From positions 154,350 through 218,349 of the forward strand of contig CACKEA010000003.1 in the NCBI GenBank assembly GCA_902599045.1: 64,000 nucleotides of DNA. Reading direction: 5' to 3'. Position 1 is the first letter of the stretch, and each line of letters starts with the position of its first letter. The position numbers and the translations under genes are program-made. This DNA comes from an uncultured Alphaproteobacteria bacterium. Its GTDB lineage: Bacteria; Pseudomonadota; Alphaproteobacteria; HIMB59. This document shows, in pieces, positions 53,869 to 62,761 of this stretch. The notes under the pieces are model-generated. The model saw only the letters and a program-made list of their open reading frames with translations. It was not told where the DNA came from and made no database searches.

Positions 53869-54981
53869 TTAACTATTATCTGTTTTTAATTTCTTCTCTA
53901 AATATAAACTATAGCGAGACATCCCAAAGCAAAATATAAAAAATACAAGAGATATAAATACATAAACCTCATAATAAAGTTTTGTCCATGTCATGTCAGC
54001 TAAAGCTGCTCTTCCAATACCTAGTAAATCAAATAGACCAATAATAAGAACTAAAGAAGTATCTTTAAAAAGACCAATACAGGTATTCACTATAGGAGGA
54101 ATGGCTATCTTAAGTGCTTGAGGTAAAATAATTTTACGAGTTGTTTGCCAATAATTTAAACCTAAAGATTGTGCAGCCTCAATTTGACCCCTTGGAATGG
54201 CTTGAAGTCCGCCTCTAATTGCCTCTGCCATGTAAGCAGATTGAAAGAGAGTTACAGCAACTAAAGCTCTAAGAAGATTATCAGGGTTAACACCATCAGG
54301 TAAAAATAGTGGGAGCATTACATTTGCAGTAAATAGTAACGTAATAAGAGGCACGCCTCTTATGAACTCAATAAAAACAACGCAAAGAGATTTCACAATT
54401 GGCATTTTTGAACGTCTACCAAGAGCCAAAATAATACTTAGAGGAAATGCAAGGCCTATTCCAGTAACTCCTAAAAATAATGTTACTAATAAACCCCCCC
54501 ATTTATTAGTTCCTACAACACTTAAACCAGGTCCTCCATAAAGCATGAAGTAAGCTAAAAATGGATAAATAAAAGTGAAGTAAATAAAATATTTTCTAAA
54601 AGGTAGTTTATCAAAAAGTATTCCTATAATAGCGAGTGGTAGAAGTGCATAAACAAAGTTTACCCTCCATACTTCTTCAATAGGATAAAATCCATACATA
54701 AACTGATCCCACCTAGCATAAATAATCGCCCAACACGCGCCGTACTCTCCAGGCATAATATTCTTTGAGCAGAAAGATCGATCAGTTATTAATTCTCCTT
54801 GAAAATTTGTTCTAAAATCAGCAGCAAAGAATGCCCAATTTAGAAAAAAGGTACCTACTTCGTAAATAAAAATAATTGCAACGACTGTCATTAAAGAATT
54901 TACCCAGGAGGAAAATAAATTTTTAATAATCCAATTATAATACTTATTGCGCATTAAGCTTTGATTAGAAAAAGTAGTCAT
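53869..54981 (-). CDS. aapM: General L-amino-acid ABC transporter, permease AapM
   Basis: The 370-residue permease has membrane helices and a long N-terminal extension (about 1-150) typical of AapM. The EAA-loop-type segment [13 protein letters not shown] (about 205-217) and [26 protein letters not shown] (split about 254-279) match the HisMQ/AapM class. It overlaps aapQ by four bases. Confidence 0.94.
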   Translation of the reverse strand: MTTFSNQSLMRNKYYNWIIKNLFSSWVNSLMTVVAIIFIYEVGTFFLNWAFFAADFRTNFQGELITDRSFCSKNIMPGEYGACWAIIYARWDQFMYGFYPIEEVWRVNFVYALLPLAIIGILFDKLPFRKYFIYFTFIYPFLAYFMLYGGPGLSVVGTNKWGGLLVTLFLGVTGIGLAFPLSIILALGRRSKMPIVKSLCVVFIEFIRGVPLITLLFTANVMLPLFLPDGVNPDNLLRALVAVTLFQSAYMAEAIRGGLQAIPRGQIEAAQSLGLNYWQTTRKIILPQALKIAIPPIVNTCIGLFKDTSLVLIIGLFDLLGIGRAALADMTWTKLYYEVYVFISLVFFIFCFGMSRYSLYLEKKLKTDNS

Positions 54982-56147
54982 GCGTTACCTTTGAATTGGA
55001 CTGATTTATTATAAATGTTCATAAATAAAGAAATCGTTAAACTTATTGTTAAATAAGTTAGCATCACCATTAACATTATTTCTATTGCCCTACCTGTTTG
55101 GTTTAAAGAAATACCACCAAATCCGTGAACTAAATCTGCATATCCTATTGCAATACCAAGAGATGAATTTTTAGTTAAATTTAAATACTGAGATGTTAAA
55201 GGAGGAATAATAACTCTTAGCGCTTGAGGTATAACGATTAATCTCATAACTAGATTATTTTTTAAACCCAAAGCCTGGGAGGCTTCTCTTTGTCCTTTTG
55301 AAACAGCTATTATTCCAGATCTAACTGTTTCAGATATAAATGCTGCAGTATAAATTGATAAACCAAAAAGCATTCCTAAAAATTCTGGTCGAATAACCAT
55401 GCCTCCCTTAAAATTAAAACCTTTTAAAACTGGGGCATCAAACTCTAAAGGCCTTCCCATTATATAATAAACTAATATTGGTGTGAAAATTATAAGAGCA
55501 CTATTAATTAAAAATATTGGATATTGTTGACCTGTTTGCTCTTGTTTTTTTTTTAGAATTTTTTTTATTAAAATTGAAGCAATAATTGCTATAAGAAAAC
55601 TCCATAAAACTAAGCTAAAGCCCTCTTTAAAAATAGGCGATGGTGAAAAAAAACCTCTGTTAGTTAAAAAGAAACCATCAAATATTTCTATAGCTTGTTT
55701 TATTTTAGGAAGATGTAAGAGAATACTGTAATACAAAATAATTTGTAAAAGAACTGGTACGTTTCTTGTAAACTCAACATAAACATATGCGATATTTCGA
55801 AAGAGCCAATTACTTGATAGTCTGATCACACCTACAAGAAAACCAATGATAGTAGCCAAGAAACATCCACAAACTGCTATCATTAAAGTGTTTAAAAGAC
55901 CTACAAAATATGCCCTGAAGTGAGTGTCTTCACTCGTAAAAGGAATGAGACGAATGCTTATGTCATAGCCAGCTGACAAATTAAGAAAGTCAAAACCTGA
56001 GCTAATACCTCTTTTTTCAAGGTTGTAGGCAGTTTGTTGTGCAATTAAATATATGAATAGAGCAAAGAGACCAATAACCAATGTTTGTATAAGCAATGAT
56101 CTTGATTTTTCATCAAAAATAATTTTTCTCAGAAAATTGGTCTGCAT
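54978..56147 (-). CDS. aapQ: General L-amino-acid ABC transporter, permease AapQ
   Basis: The 389-residue permease has a long periplasmic loop after the first helix (about 50-85), VEFTRNVPVLLQIILYYSIL (about 125-144), SETVRSGIIAVSKGQREASQ (about 268-287) and ALGLKNNLVMRLIVIPQALR. AapQ-type length is normal. The gap from aapJ contains a terminator-like hairpin. Confidence 0.94.
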   Translation of the reverse strand: MQTNFLRKIIFDEKSRSLLIQTLVIGLFALFIYLIAQQTAYNLEKRGISSGFDFLNLSAGYDISIRLIPFTSEDTHFRAYFVGLLNTLMIAVCGCFLATIIGFLVGVIRLSSNWLFRNIAYVYVEFTRNVPVLLQIILYYSILLHLPKIKQAIEIFDGFFLTNRGFFSPSPIFKEGFSLVLWSFLIAIIASILIKKILKKKQEQTGQQYPIFLINSALIIFTPILVYYIMGRPLEFDAPVLKGFNFKGGMVIRPEFLGMLFGLSIYTAAFISETVRSGIIAVSKGQREASQALGLKNNLVMRLIVIPQALRVIIPPLTSQYLNLTKNSSLGIAIGYADLVHGFGGISLNQTGRAIEIMLMVMLTYLTISLTISLFMNIYNKSVQFKGNA

Positions 56148-56171
56148 AAGTAAAATGAGTTCTTTCTAAAC

Positions 56172-56206
56172 AAAAAGTAGGGTATGGACTCAATGCCCAT
56201 ACCCTT
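56172..56206 (-). terminator. Attenuator-type hairpin between aapJ and aapQ
   Basis: On the minus strand AGGGTATGG and CCATACCCT form a perfect nine-pair stem (+ strand arms 56180-56188 and 56198-56206) with a nine-base loop, followed after two bases by CTTTTTG. Placed after the binding-protein gene, it would let aapJ be expressed far above the permeases. The remaining bases of this 66-base gap show nothing else. Confidence 0.75.
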
Positions 56207-56213
56207 AAGTTTT

Positions 56214-57239
56214 CTATCTAAATGGAGGCGCGTAAAGAATACCGCCATCTTTATATAGAGCGTTTAAGCCTCTTTGAATATTAATTGGTGTATTTGGACC
56301 AATATGTTTTTCAAAGCTCTCAGAGTAGTTACCAACTTGACTTAAAATGTTAGCAGCCCAATCATCTGAAAGACCTAGCATTGCACCATAACCTGGCTCA
56401 GCACCAAGAAGTCTTAACACCTCTGGGTTATTAGAGCTCATCATCTCATCAACATTACCTGATGTAATTCCTAACTCTTCACCAATAATCATAGCATTTA
56501 AAGACCATCTTACGATGTCAGCCCACTCACTATCACCATGACGAACTGCAGGGCCTAAAGGCTCTTTAGATACGATTTCTGGTAGAACAACGTGAGCAGA
56601 TGGATCTGGATAACCAGCTCTACTTGCATACAATCCTGAAGCATCAGTTGTATAAACGTCACAACGACCTGCTGTGTATGCAGCATCAGCTTCTGAGTTT
56701 GTTTCAACAGGAACTGATTCATATGACATTCCGTTAGCTTTGAAGAAGTCTGCTAAGTTCATTTCTGTAGTTGTACCAACTTGGATACAAACAGAAGCAC
56801 CATCTAATTCCATAGCACTATTTACACCAAGAGAAGCAGGAACCATAAAGCCCTGACCATCATAATAGTTAACACCAACAAATTCTAAACCAAGGTCAAC
56901 GTCTCTTGATAATGTCCATGTAGTATTTCTTGATAGCATATCAATCTCACCAGATTGAAGAACTGTGAAACGTACTTTTGAAGTTGTAGGTACGTATTCA
57001 ACTTTAGAAGCATCGCCAAATACAGCAGCTGCTACAGCTCTACATACATCAACGTCAATGCCTTCCCAAACACCAGCATCATTAGGAGCACCAAAGCCCG
57101 CTAATCCAGTGTTGGAACCACACATTAATTTTCCTCTTTCTTTAACTAAATCAAGAGTGCTTCCGTGACTTCCAGCAATTGCTGAAGAAACACCAAGAGT
57201 TAATAGAAGAGAAATAAACAACGATTTAATTTTTGTCAT
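56214..57239 (-). CDS. aapJ: General L-amino-acid ABC transporter, periplasmic binding protein
   Basis: The 341-residue protein has a signal peptide (about 1-22, SLLLTLGVSSAIAGS) and the AapJ-type family 3 binding core: TLDLVKERGKLMCGSNTGLAGFG (split), GIDVDVCRAVAAAVFGD (about 60-76), VRFTVLQSGEIDMLSRNTTWT (split near 87-107), and a Cys pair (VCIQVGTT, GRCDVYTTD). GC content is higher than in neighbours, as expected for a strongly expressed protein. A strong ribosome binding site (AAGGAGG, five bases from ATG) is present. Confidence 0.97.
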   Translation of the reverse strand: MTKIKSLFISLLLTLGVSSAIAGSHGSTLDLVKERGKLMCGSNTGLAGFGAPNDAGVWEGIDVDVCRAVAAAVFGDASKVEYVPTTSKVRFTVLQSGEIDMLSRNTTWTLSRDVDLGLEFVGVNYYDGQGFMVPASLGVNSAMELDGASVCIQVGTTTEMNLADFFKANGMSYESVPVETNSEADAAYTAGRCDVYTTDASGLYASRAGYPDPSAHVVLPEIVSKEPLGPAVRHGDSEWADIVRWSLNAMIIGEELGITSGNVDEMMSSNNPEVLRLLGAEPGYGAMLGLSDDWAANILSQVGNYSESFEKHIGPNTPINIQRGLNALYKDGGILYAPPFR

Positions 57240-57268
57240 CGTTTCCTCCTTATATATATAAGCACGGC

Positions 57269-57297
57269 AGTATAGACCTATCTGAAGCGAAACTAAA
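57269..57297 (-). promoter_or_regulatory. Candidate aapJ promoter
   Basis: On the minus strand TATACT (57274-57269) is preceded by TTTAGT (57297-57292) with 17 bases between. Initiation near 57262 would give a leader of about 23 bases carrying the AAGGAGG ribosome binding site. The rest of the 123-base gap before the dehydrogenase gene shows no other clear feature. Confidence 0.5.
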
Positions 57298-57362
57298 ATA
57301 TAAAAATACCATATAATTCGTGTATTTTTTGCATAAGTAAATGAAAATTAATTATCTTTGTC

Positions 57363-58532
57363 TTAATCTTGATTAAACAAGTCTCTCGTAAAGATCTTAT
57401 CTTGTACGTCCTTTAAGTCTGGATGACTTCGATTACAAAGAATTAAATCAGCTTCTTTTTTAAATAATTCTAAATCCTGATATACTTCAGAATTAAAAAA
57501 TTGTTTTTCTTTTATCAGAGGTTCATACACAATTACTTTTATACCCTTTGCCTTAACTCTTTTCATTATGCCTTGCATACTAGACTCTCTTATATTGTCA
57601 GAGCCTTCTTTCATAACTAGTTTATAGACCCCGACTGTTTTAGGTTTTAGTTTTGCTATCTCCAAGCCTATAAAATCTTTTCTCATTACATTTGATTCTA
57701 TAATTGCTTCCATAATTTTTTGAGGAACTTTATCAAAGTTTGCTAATAATTGTTTTGTATCTTTAGGTAAACAATATCCACCGTATCCAAAAGAGGGATT
57801 ATTATAAAAATCACCTATCCTTGGATCAAGACTTACAGATTTTACAATTTCATTTGTATTTAAACCTCTAGACATTGCAAATGTATCTAATTCGTTAAAA
57901 AATGTAACTCTCATTGCCAAGTAAGCATTGGAAAATAATTTTGATGACTCGGCCTCTGTAGAATTTGTGTATATAGTTTGAACATTTTTATCTAGTGAGG
58001 CATCAATTAGCAATTTAGCAAACTCTTTAGCTTTTTTGGAATGAGAACCTATTACTATTCTAGATGGATGAAGACTATCCTTTAAAGCCCTACCCTCTCT
58101 TAAAAATTCAGGTACAAAAATAATTTCAAAATTAGGGTATTTCTTTTGTATTTTTTTTATATATCCAACTGGTATTGTTGATCGAATAATTACTGTTGGA
58201 TTAGAATTAGATTTTTGAATATTTTCTAATGATTGTTCGATTGACGAAGTATCAAATTTATTTGTCTCAATGTCATAATTTGTTGGAGTGGCGATAAGTA
58301 CAATATCAAACTTATCAATTTCAGTAGGATAATCATTGACTGTTTTTAAATTTAATTTCTTCGATAATAAATATTCTGATACTTCTTTATCTTCTATTGG
58401 TGAAATACCATTAACAAGGTTATTTGATTTTGAGGTATCTATATCAAAGCAGGTTACTTCATTTTTTTGAGATAGAAGTACAGCGTTTGCTGTTCCTACA
58501 TAGCCCAGCCCTATTACTAATATTTTCAACAT
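57363..58532 (-). CDS. UDP-glucose 6-dehydrogenase family nucleotide-sugar dehydrogenase
   Basis: Enzymes of this family oxidise UDP-sugars twice to the uronic acid for surface polysaccharides. The 389-residue protein has an NAD loop VIGLGYVGTANAVLL (about 5-19), FDIDTSKSN, LIATPTNYD, PEFLREGRALKDSLHPSRIV (about 141-160) and the catalytic Cys in FGYGGYCLPKDTKQLL (about 247-262). Length matches UDP-glucose dehydrogenases. The C-terminal part has VYKLVMKEGSDNIRESSM. Substrate is probably UDP-glucose; no glycosyltransferases adjoin it. Confidence 0.9.
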   Translation of the reverse strand: MLKILVIGLGYVGTANAVLLSQKNEVTCFDIDTSKSNNLVNGISPIEDKEVSEYLLSKKLNLKTVNDYPTEIDKFDIVLIATPTNYDIETNKFDTSSIEQSLENIQKSNSNPTVIIRSTIPVGYIKKIQKKYPNFEIIFVPEFLREGRALKDSLHPSRIVIGSHSKKAKEFAKLLIDASLDKNVQTIYTNSTEAESSKLFSNAYLAMRVTFFNELDTFAMSRGLNTNEIVKSVSLDPRIGDFYNNPSFGYGGYCLPKDTKQLLANFDKVPQKIMEAIIESNVMRKDFIGLEIAKLKPKTVGVYKLVMKEGSDNIRESSMQGIMKRVKAKGIKVIVYEPLIKEKQFFNSEVYQDLELFKKEADLILCNRSHPDLKDVQDKIFTRDLFNQD

Positions 58533-58635
58533 TTTTAAATTATTACAAATATACTAAGTAACAATGACTTTTTTATGAAATTAAATTTTTCATGCGACAC
58601 ATAGGCTAAAAAATAAAGGAGAATTTTGATTTTTT

Positions 58636-58664
58636 TTGACTTAAATAGCTTAAATATTTATGAA
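58636..58664 (+). promoter_or_regulatory. Candidate ftfL promoter
   Basis: TTGACT (58636-58641) and TATGAA (58659-58664) are spaced by 17 bases in the 182-base gap before ftfL. Initiation would fall near 58671. Nothing else in the first half of this gap is convincing. Confidence 0.5.
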
Positions 58665-58670
58665 GTTATT

Positions 58671-58685
58671 GGTATATTGTATACC
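58671..58685. promoter_or_regulatory. Perfect palindrome at the predicted ftfL transcription start
   Basis: GGTATA-TTG-TATACC is a perfect six-base inverted repeat with a three-base spacer. It begins where transcription from the promoter above would begin, a usual place for a repressor operator. No cognate regulator gene is visible nearby. Confidence 0.45.
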
Positions 58686-58714
58686 ACAATTTTTGGGAAA
58701 GGATCCAAAGTTCG

Positions 58715-60385
58715 ATGTCAGATATAGAGATTGCAAGAGCTGCTAAGAAAATTCACATAAGAGATATTGCTGCTAAAATAAATATTCCAGAGGAAAATCT
58801 TATTCCTTACGGCCATGATGCGGCAAAAATAGATTTTGATTTTATTGAAAAAAGTAAATCTAATTCTGACGGTAAGTTAATCCTTGTAACGGCAATTAGC
58901 CCTACCCCAGCTGGCGAAGGTAAAACTACTACATCTGTTGGACTTAATGACGGCTTAAATGCAATTGGTAAAAAATCGATTGTCTGCTTAAGAGAACCGA
59001 GCCTTGGTCCAAATTTTGGTATGAAAGGCGGAGCTGCTGGTGGAGGTTATGCTCAAGTAGTGCCAATGGAAGAAATTAATTTACATTTTACAGGAGATTT
59101 TCATGCCATTACTTCAGCCCATAATCTGCTGTCATCTTTAATTGATAACCATATTTACTGGGGTAATGAACTAGGAATCGATCAAAGAAGAATTACTTGG
59201 GGTCGTGTGGTTGACTTAGGTGATCGTGCGTTAAGAAAAGTTAACGTCAACTTAGGTGGAATTTCAAATGGTTTTCCTCGTGAAGATAAATTCGATATTA
59301 CAGTCGCCTCCGAAATTATGGCTATTTTTTGTCTAGCAACTAGCATTGGAGATCTTCAAAAAAGAATTGGCGATATTATTATTGCTTATCGAAGAGATAA
59401 ATCTCCTATTTATGCAAGAGATGTGAAGGGCGACGGCCCAATGACTGTTCTTTTAAAGAACGCCTTGATGCCGAACTTGGTTCAAACTCTAGAAAACAAT
59501 CCTGCTATCATTCATGGCGGTCCGTTTGCGAACATCGCGCATGGTTGTAATACTGTAATTGCAACACAAACCGGTTTAAAGCTTGCTGACTATGTCGTCA
59601 CCGAAGCTGGGTTTGGTGCCGACCTTGGAGCAGAAAAGTTCCTAGATATTAAATGTCGTAAAGCTGGGCTTACTCCTAACGCAGTCGTGATTGTGGCAAC
59701 CGTCAGAGCGATTAAATCACATGGCGGTGTAGAAAAAGCTGACCTTAACAATGAAAATGTTACAGCTGTTGAAAAAGGATTTGCAAACCTTCAACGTCAT
59801 ATTGAAAACATCCAATCATTTGGATTACGACCGATTGTTGCTATAAATAGCTTTACCCTTGATACAGAAGCAGAGAGTAAAGTTATTTCTGATGGTTGTG
59901 ATAAATTAGGTGTTAAAGCAGTTCTATGTTCTCACTGGGCAAATGGTAGCAAAGGGACAAAAGAATTAGCAGAAGAAGTGGTAAAGATTGCTGAGTCGAG
60001 TGATACGTCTAAGTTCACTTTTACATACAGCGATGACATCTCTTTAGAAGATAAAATCAGAGCCGTAGCGCAAAAAATTTACAGAGCCGATGATATCGTT
60101 ATTGATAAAGCCATTAGCGATCAGCTTAAAAGCTTTGAAGAAAGTGGTTACGGGAAGCTTCCTATTTGTATTGCTAAAACACAGTACAGCTTCTCCACTA
60201 ATCCGGCTATGAGAGGTGCGCCAACAGGATTTACCGTACCCGTCAGAGAAGTCAGACTTTCAGCTGGTGCAGGATTTATCGTAGTGGTAACAGGTGCTAT
60301 TATGACAATGCCTGGTCTTCCTAAAGTTCCTAGCGCCAATTCAATTATGCTTGATAAAAAAGGTTTAATTCAAGGCCTATTTTAA
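58715..60385 (+). CDS. ftfL: Formate--tetrahydrofolate ligase
   Basis: This enzyme makes 10-formyl-THF from formate, THF and ATP, a one-carbon entry common in marine Alphaproteobacteria that oxidise methylated compounds. The 556-residue protein has the ATP loop [14 protein letters not shown] (about 68-81), [22 protein letters not shown] (split about 94-115), [13 protein letters not shown] and [20 protein letters not shown] (about 295-314). Length is normal. GC content steps from about 28% to 45-48% inside the gene. AAAGGA lies 11 bases upstream. Confidence 0.98.
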   Translation: MSDIEIARAAKKIHIRDIAAKINIPEENLIPYGHDAAKIDFDFIEKSKSNSDGKLILVTAISPTPAGEGKTTTSVGLNDGLNAIGKKSIVCLREPSLGPNFGMKGGAAGGGYAQVVPMEEINLHFTGDFHAITSAHNLLSSLIDNHIYWGNELGIDQRRITWGRVVDLGDRALRKVNVNLGGISNGFPREDKFDITVASEIMAIFCLATSIGDLQKRIGDIIIAYRRDKSPIYARDVKGDGPMTVLLKNALMPNLVQTLENNPAIIHGGPFANIAHGCNTVIATQTGLKLADYVVTEAGFGADLGAEKFLDIKCRKAGLTPNAVVIVATVRAIKSHGGVEKADLNNENVTAVEKGFANLQRHIENIQSFGLRPIVAINSFTLDTEAESKVISDGCDKLGVKAVLCSHWANGSKGTKELAEEVVKIAESSDTSKFTFTYSDDISLEDKIRAVAQKIYRADDIVIDKAISDQLKSFEESGYGKLPICIAKTQYSFSTNPAMRGAPTGFTVPVREVRLSAGAGFIVVVTGAIMTMPGLPKVPSANSIMLDKKGLIQGLF

Positions 60386-60400
60386 TCGTTTCAAATTTAA

Positions 60401-60429
60401 TTAACTATACCCCTTAATTGGGGTATAAT
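60401..60429 (+). promoter_or_regulatory. apaG promoter overlapping a palindrome
   Basis: TTAACT (60401-60406) and a perfect TATAAT (60424-60429) are spaced by 17 bases. Between and across them TATACCCC (60406-60413) and GGGGTATA (60420-60427) form a perfect eight-base inverted repeat. Seven bases separate the -10 from the apaG ATG, so the transcript should be leaderless. The same stem could end the ftfL transcript, though no T-run follows. Confidence 0.55.
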
Positions 60430-60436
60430 TCCCTTT

Positions 60437-60829
60437 ATGTATTCTAAAACCACTAACGGGGTGACCGTTACTGTAACACCGTATTTTTTAGATGATCAAT
60501 CTTCACCGCAAGAAAGTCATTATGTTTGGGCGTATCAAGTAAATATCAAAAACACAGGTCCTTTAACTATGAAACTGAATCATCGTAATTGGGTAATTAT
60601 TGATGCAAATGGAAAAATTATTAATGTACAAGGTGAAGGTGTAGTAGGGGAATTTCCTATTATAAAACCAGGTGAGAGCTTTGAATACACTAGTGGAACT
60701 CCATTAAAAACAACCAATGGTATAATGCAAGGATTTTACCTCATGTCTCAAGATAATGGGGAGCAGTTAAAAATTGATATTCCTACTTTCTCTCTGGACA
60801 GCCCCTATAATAAAAAAAATTTTCATTAA
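60437..60829 (+). CDS. apaG: ApaG (DUF525) protein
   Basis: ApaG proteins are small fibronectin-III-like folds of unknown biochemical role, linked to Co/Mg phenotypes and Ap4A metabolism. The 130-residue protein has VWAYQVNIKNTGPLTMKLNHRNW (split about 29-51), IINVQGEGVVGEFPIIKPGE (about 60-79), FEYTSGTPL and MQGFYLM, the standard pattern. No ksgA or apaH adjoins it. Confidence 0.95.
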   Translation: MYSKTTNGVTVTVTPYFLDDQSSPQESHYVWAYQVNIKNTGPLTMKLNHRNWVIIDANGKIINVQGEGVVGEFPIIKPGESFEYTSGTPLKTTNGIMQGFYLMSQDNGEQLKIDIPTFSLDSPYNKKNFH

Positions 60830-60836
60830 TTTTTAA

Positions 60837-62285
60837 ATGCTCAATTTAAAACCAATCGCGCTAGTTGGAGGAACAGTTGTATGTGCTGTTGGTTTTTTAC
60901 TTTTCATTCCTTTAATTACTGAAATATTTTATAAGTCTGAATCTTGGCAATCATATGCTGTACCCATACTTATTTACCTTATTGTCGGGGGATCCTTGGT
61001 TATAACTAATCGTAATGTAGAACTTAAAATTTCTATAAAAGAGGCCTTCATTATTACGGTTTTATCTTGGATACTTTTTGCATTTCTTAGTGCGGTCCCT
61101 TTTGTTTACACAGAAATAAATTTAAGTGTTGTAGATGCTATTTTTGAGTCTATGAGTGGAATTACTACTACAGGATCAACAGTAATCAATAATCTTGATT
61201 ATCTACCAAAAGGGACTCTAATTTGGAGAGCAATGCTCCAATGGCTTGGGGGAATTGGAATTGTAGTAATAGCATTATTTATCTTACCATTTTTAAGAGT
61301 TGGGGGAATGCAACTTTTCCACCTAGAGGGAGATGATCCTTATGATAAGTTTTTACCAAAAATCTCATCTGTAATTAAAAAAATTGTAATTATATATCTT
61401 TTTCTGACACTAATTTTAGCAATTTTATATTTTTCATATGGTATGAATTTATTTGATTCATTAGCTCATAGCTTTACAACTATATCCACGGGTGGTTTTT
61501 CAACACACGATCAATCATTTGCTTATTTTCAAAATAATTCAATTTTACTGATAGCTATTATCTTTATGATAATTGGAAGTTTGCCTTTTCTGGTTATAGC
61601 TCAAACAAGTCTTAATAATATTTTTGCAACTATTCAAGACCATCAGGTCAGAATATTTTTACTAATACTATTTGTATCTATATTTATCATATATCTCTTT
61701 GCTGAAATGTATATCGATGGAAATTTATTTCAAAAAATAATAACGATTTCATTTAATACTATTTCTATAATCTCAGGAACGGGTTATGTCAGTGATAATT
61801 TTGAGAGATGGGGAAACTATGCTTCTGTCTTATTTTTAATTCTTATGTTTATCGGTGGTTGCGCAGGTTCTACAACAGGTGGGTTAAAGGTATTCCGATT
61901 TCAAATACTCTTTAAATATTTAGGCTTACATTTTAAGAAAATGCTTCAACCTCATGTTATAATTGCAGGTTACTTCAATAATAAAAGCATTCCTGAGTCA
62001 ACATATGAGTCAGTTATGAGTTTTTTCTTTTTATATATTCTTACTTTTGCTTCTTCAGCACTTTTATTATCATTTAGTGGTCTAGATTTTTTAACATGTA
62101 TTTCAGCTGCAGCTTCAGCAATTTCAAATGTTGGGCCAGGTTTAGGAGATATTATTGGTCCAGAAGGAAACTATTCAACGCTTAGTGATTATTCCAAAAT
62201 AATTTTAACTGCTACAATGTTTCTAGGGAGACTTGAAATGTTAACTATTTTAATTTTATTTCTTCCCTCTTTCTGGAAGAATTAA
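60837..62285 (+). CDS. trkH: TrkH-family potassium uptake protein
   Basis: TrkH is the K+-translocating subunit of Trk systems. The 482-residue protein has about ten helices arranged as four M1-P-M2 repeats. Filter loops are visible: ESMSGITTTGSTVI (about 102-115), HSFTTISTGGFSTHD (about 212-226), ISGTGYVSDN (about 314-323) and ISNVGPGLGDI (about 425-435). MFIGGCAGSTTGGLKVFR fits the hinge region. The cytoplasmic partner TrkA is not in the window. Confidence 0.94.
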   Translation: MLNLKPIALVGGTVVCAVGFLLFIPLITEIFYKSESWQSYAVPILIYLIVGGSLVITNRNVELKISIKEAFIITVLSWILFAFLSAVPFVYTEINLSVVDAIFESMSGITTTGSTVINNLDYLPKGTLIWRAMLQWLGGIGIVVIALFILPFLRVGGMQLFHLEGDDPYDKFLPKISSVIKKIVIIYLFLTLILAILYFSYGMNLFDSLAHSFTTISTGGFSTHDQSFAYFQNNSILLIAIIFMIIGSLPFLVIAQTSLNNIFATIQDHQVRIFLLILFVSIFIIYLFAEMYIDGNLFQKIITISFNTISIISGTGYVSDNFERWGNYASVLFLILMFIGGCAGSTTGGLKVFRFQILFKYLGLHFKKMLQPHVIIAGYFNNKSIPESTYESVMSFFFLYILTFASSALLLSFSGLDFLTCISAAASAISNVGPGLGDIIGPEGNYSTLSDYSKIILTATMFLGRLEMLTILILFLPSFWKN

Positions 62286-62761
62286 TTTATTTCATTTAGC
62301 TTAGAGGAAATACTCTCAAGAGCCTTATGCATTAGATTTATGTCAAGATTATCTTGATCTTTGATAGCAAAACTACCGGATATTTCACCATACTCTTTTG
62401 ATTTGACATTATAAGTTTTAGTATTTGTTGAGGATTTGGTTTCAATAAATTCTAGAGATAAAGAAACAGAAAATTTGTAATAATCTATTTTTTTCTCTCT
62501 ATTAAATTGTATTTTTTTGACATTTAAAAATAAATTACCCTCAAATCCATCTGTTTTAACTCTATTATCAAACCAATACTGAATTATCTCACTCATAATT
62601 TCATGATCGGAACTATTAGCCTCGAATTCATTATCTAGTATTTTTGAGACAGTATTGAATTTAACTATATCATATTTAAATTTCTCAGGTTTGATAATTT
62701 GTGTACTATTAATTTCACAACCGAATAAAAAAATAATTATTGAAACTAAATATCTAACCAC
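62282..62761 (-). CDS. Small lipoprotein, unknown function
   Basis: The 159-residue protein has a short lipoprotein signal with lipobox IFLFGC (Cys15), then a polar domain with no recognised family. Segments such as YWFDNRVKTDGFEGNLFLNV suggest an alternating strand fold. Its start overlaps the argF end by 16 bases, so it is translationally coupled, and it converges on trkH with four bases shared. Confidence 0.6.
   Translation of the reverse strand: MVRYLVSIIIFLFGCEINSTQIIKPEKFKYDIVKFNTVSKILDNEFEANSSDHEIMSEIIQYWFDNRVKTDGFEGNLFLNVKKIQFNREKKIDYYKFSVSLSLEFIETKSSTNTKTYNVKSKEYGEISGSFAIKDQDNLDINLMHKALESISSKLNEIN

Noticed and set aside
58618..58730. Short TTG- or ATG-started frames in the ftfL leader
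   Set aside because: They run out of frame into ftfL, have no recognisable sequence, and overlap better-supported promoter and operator elements.
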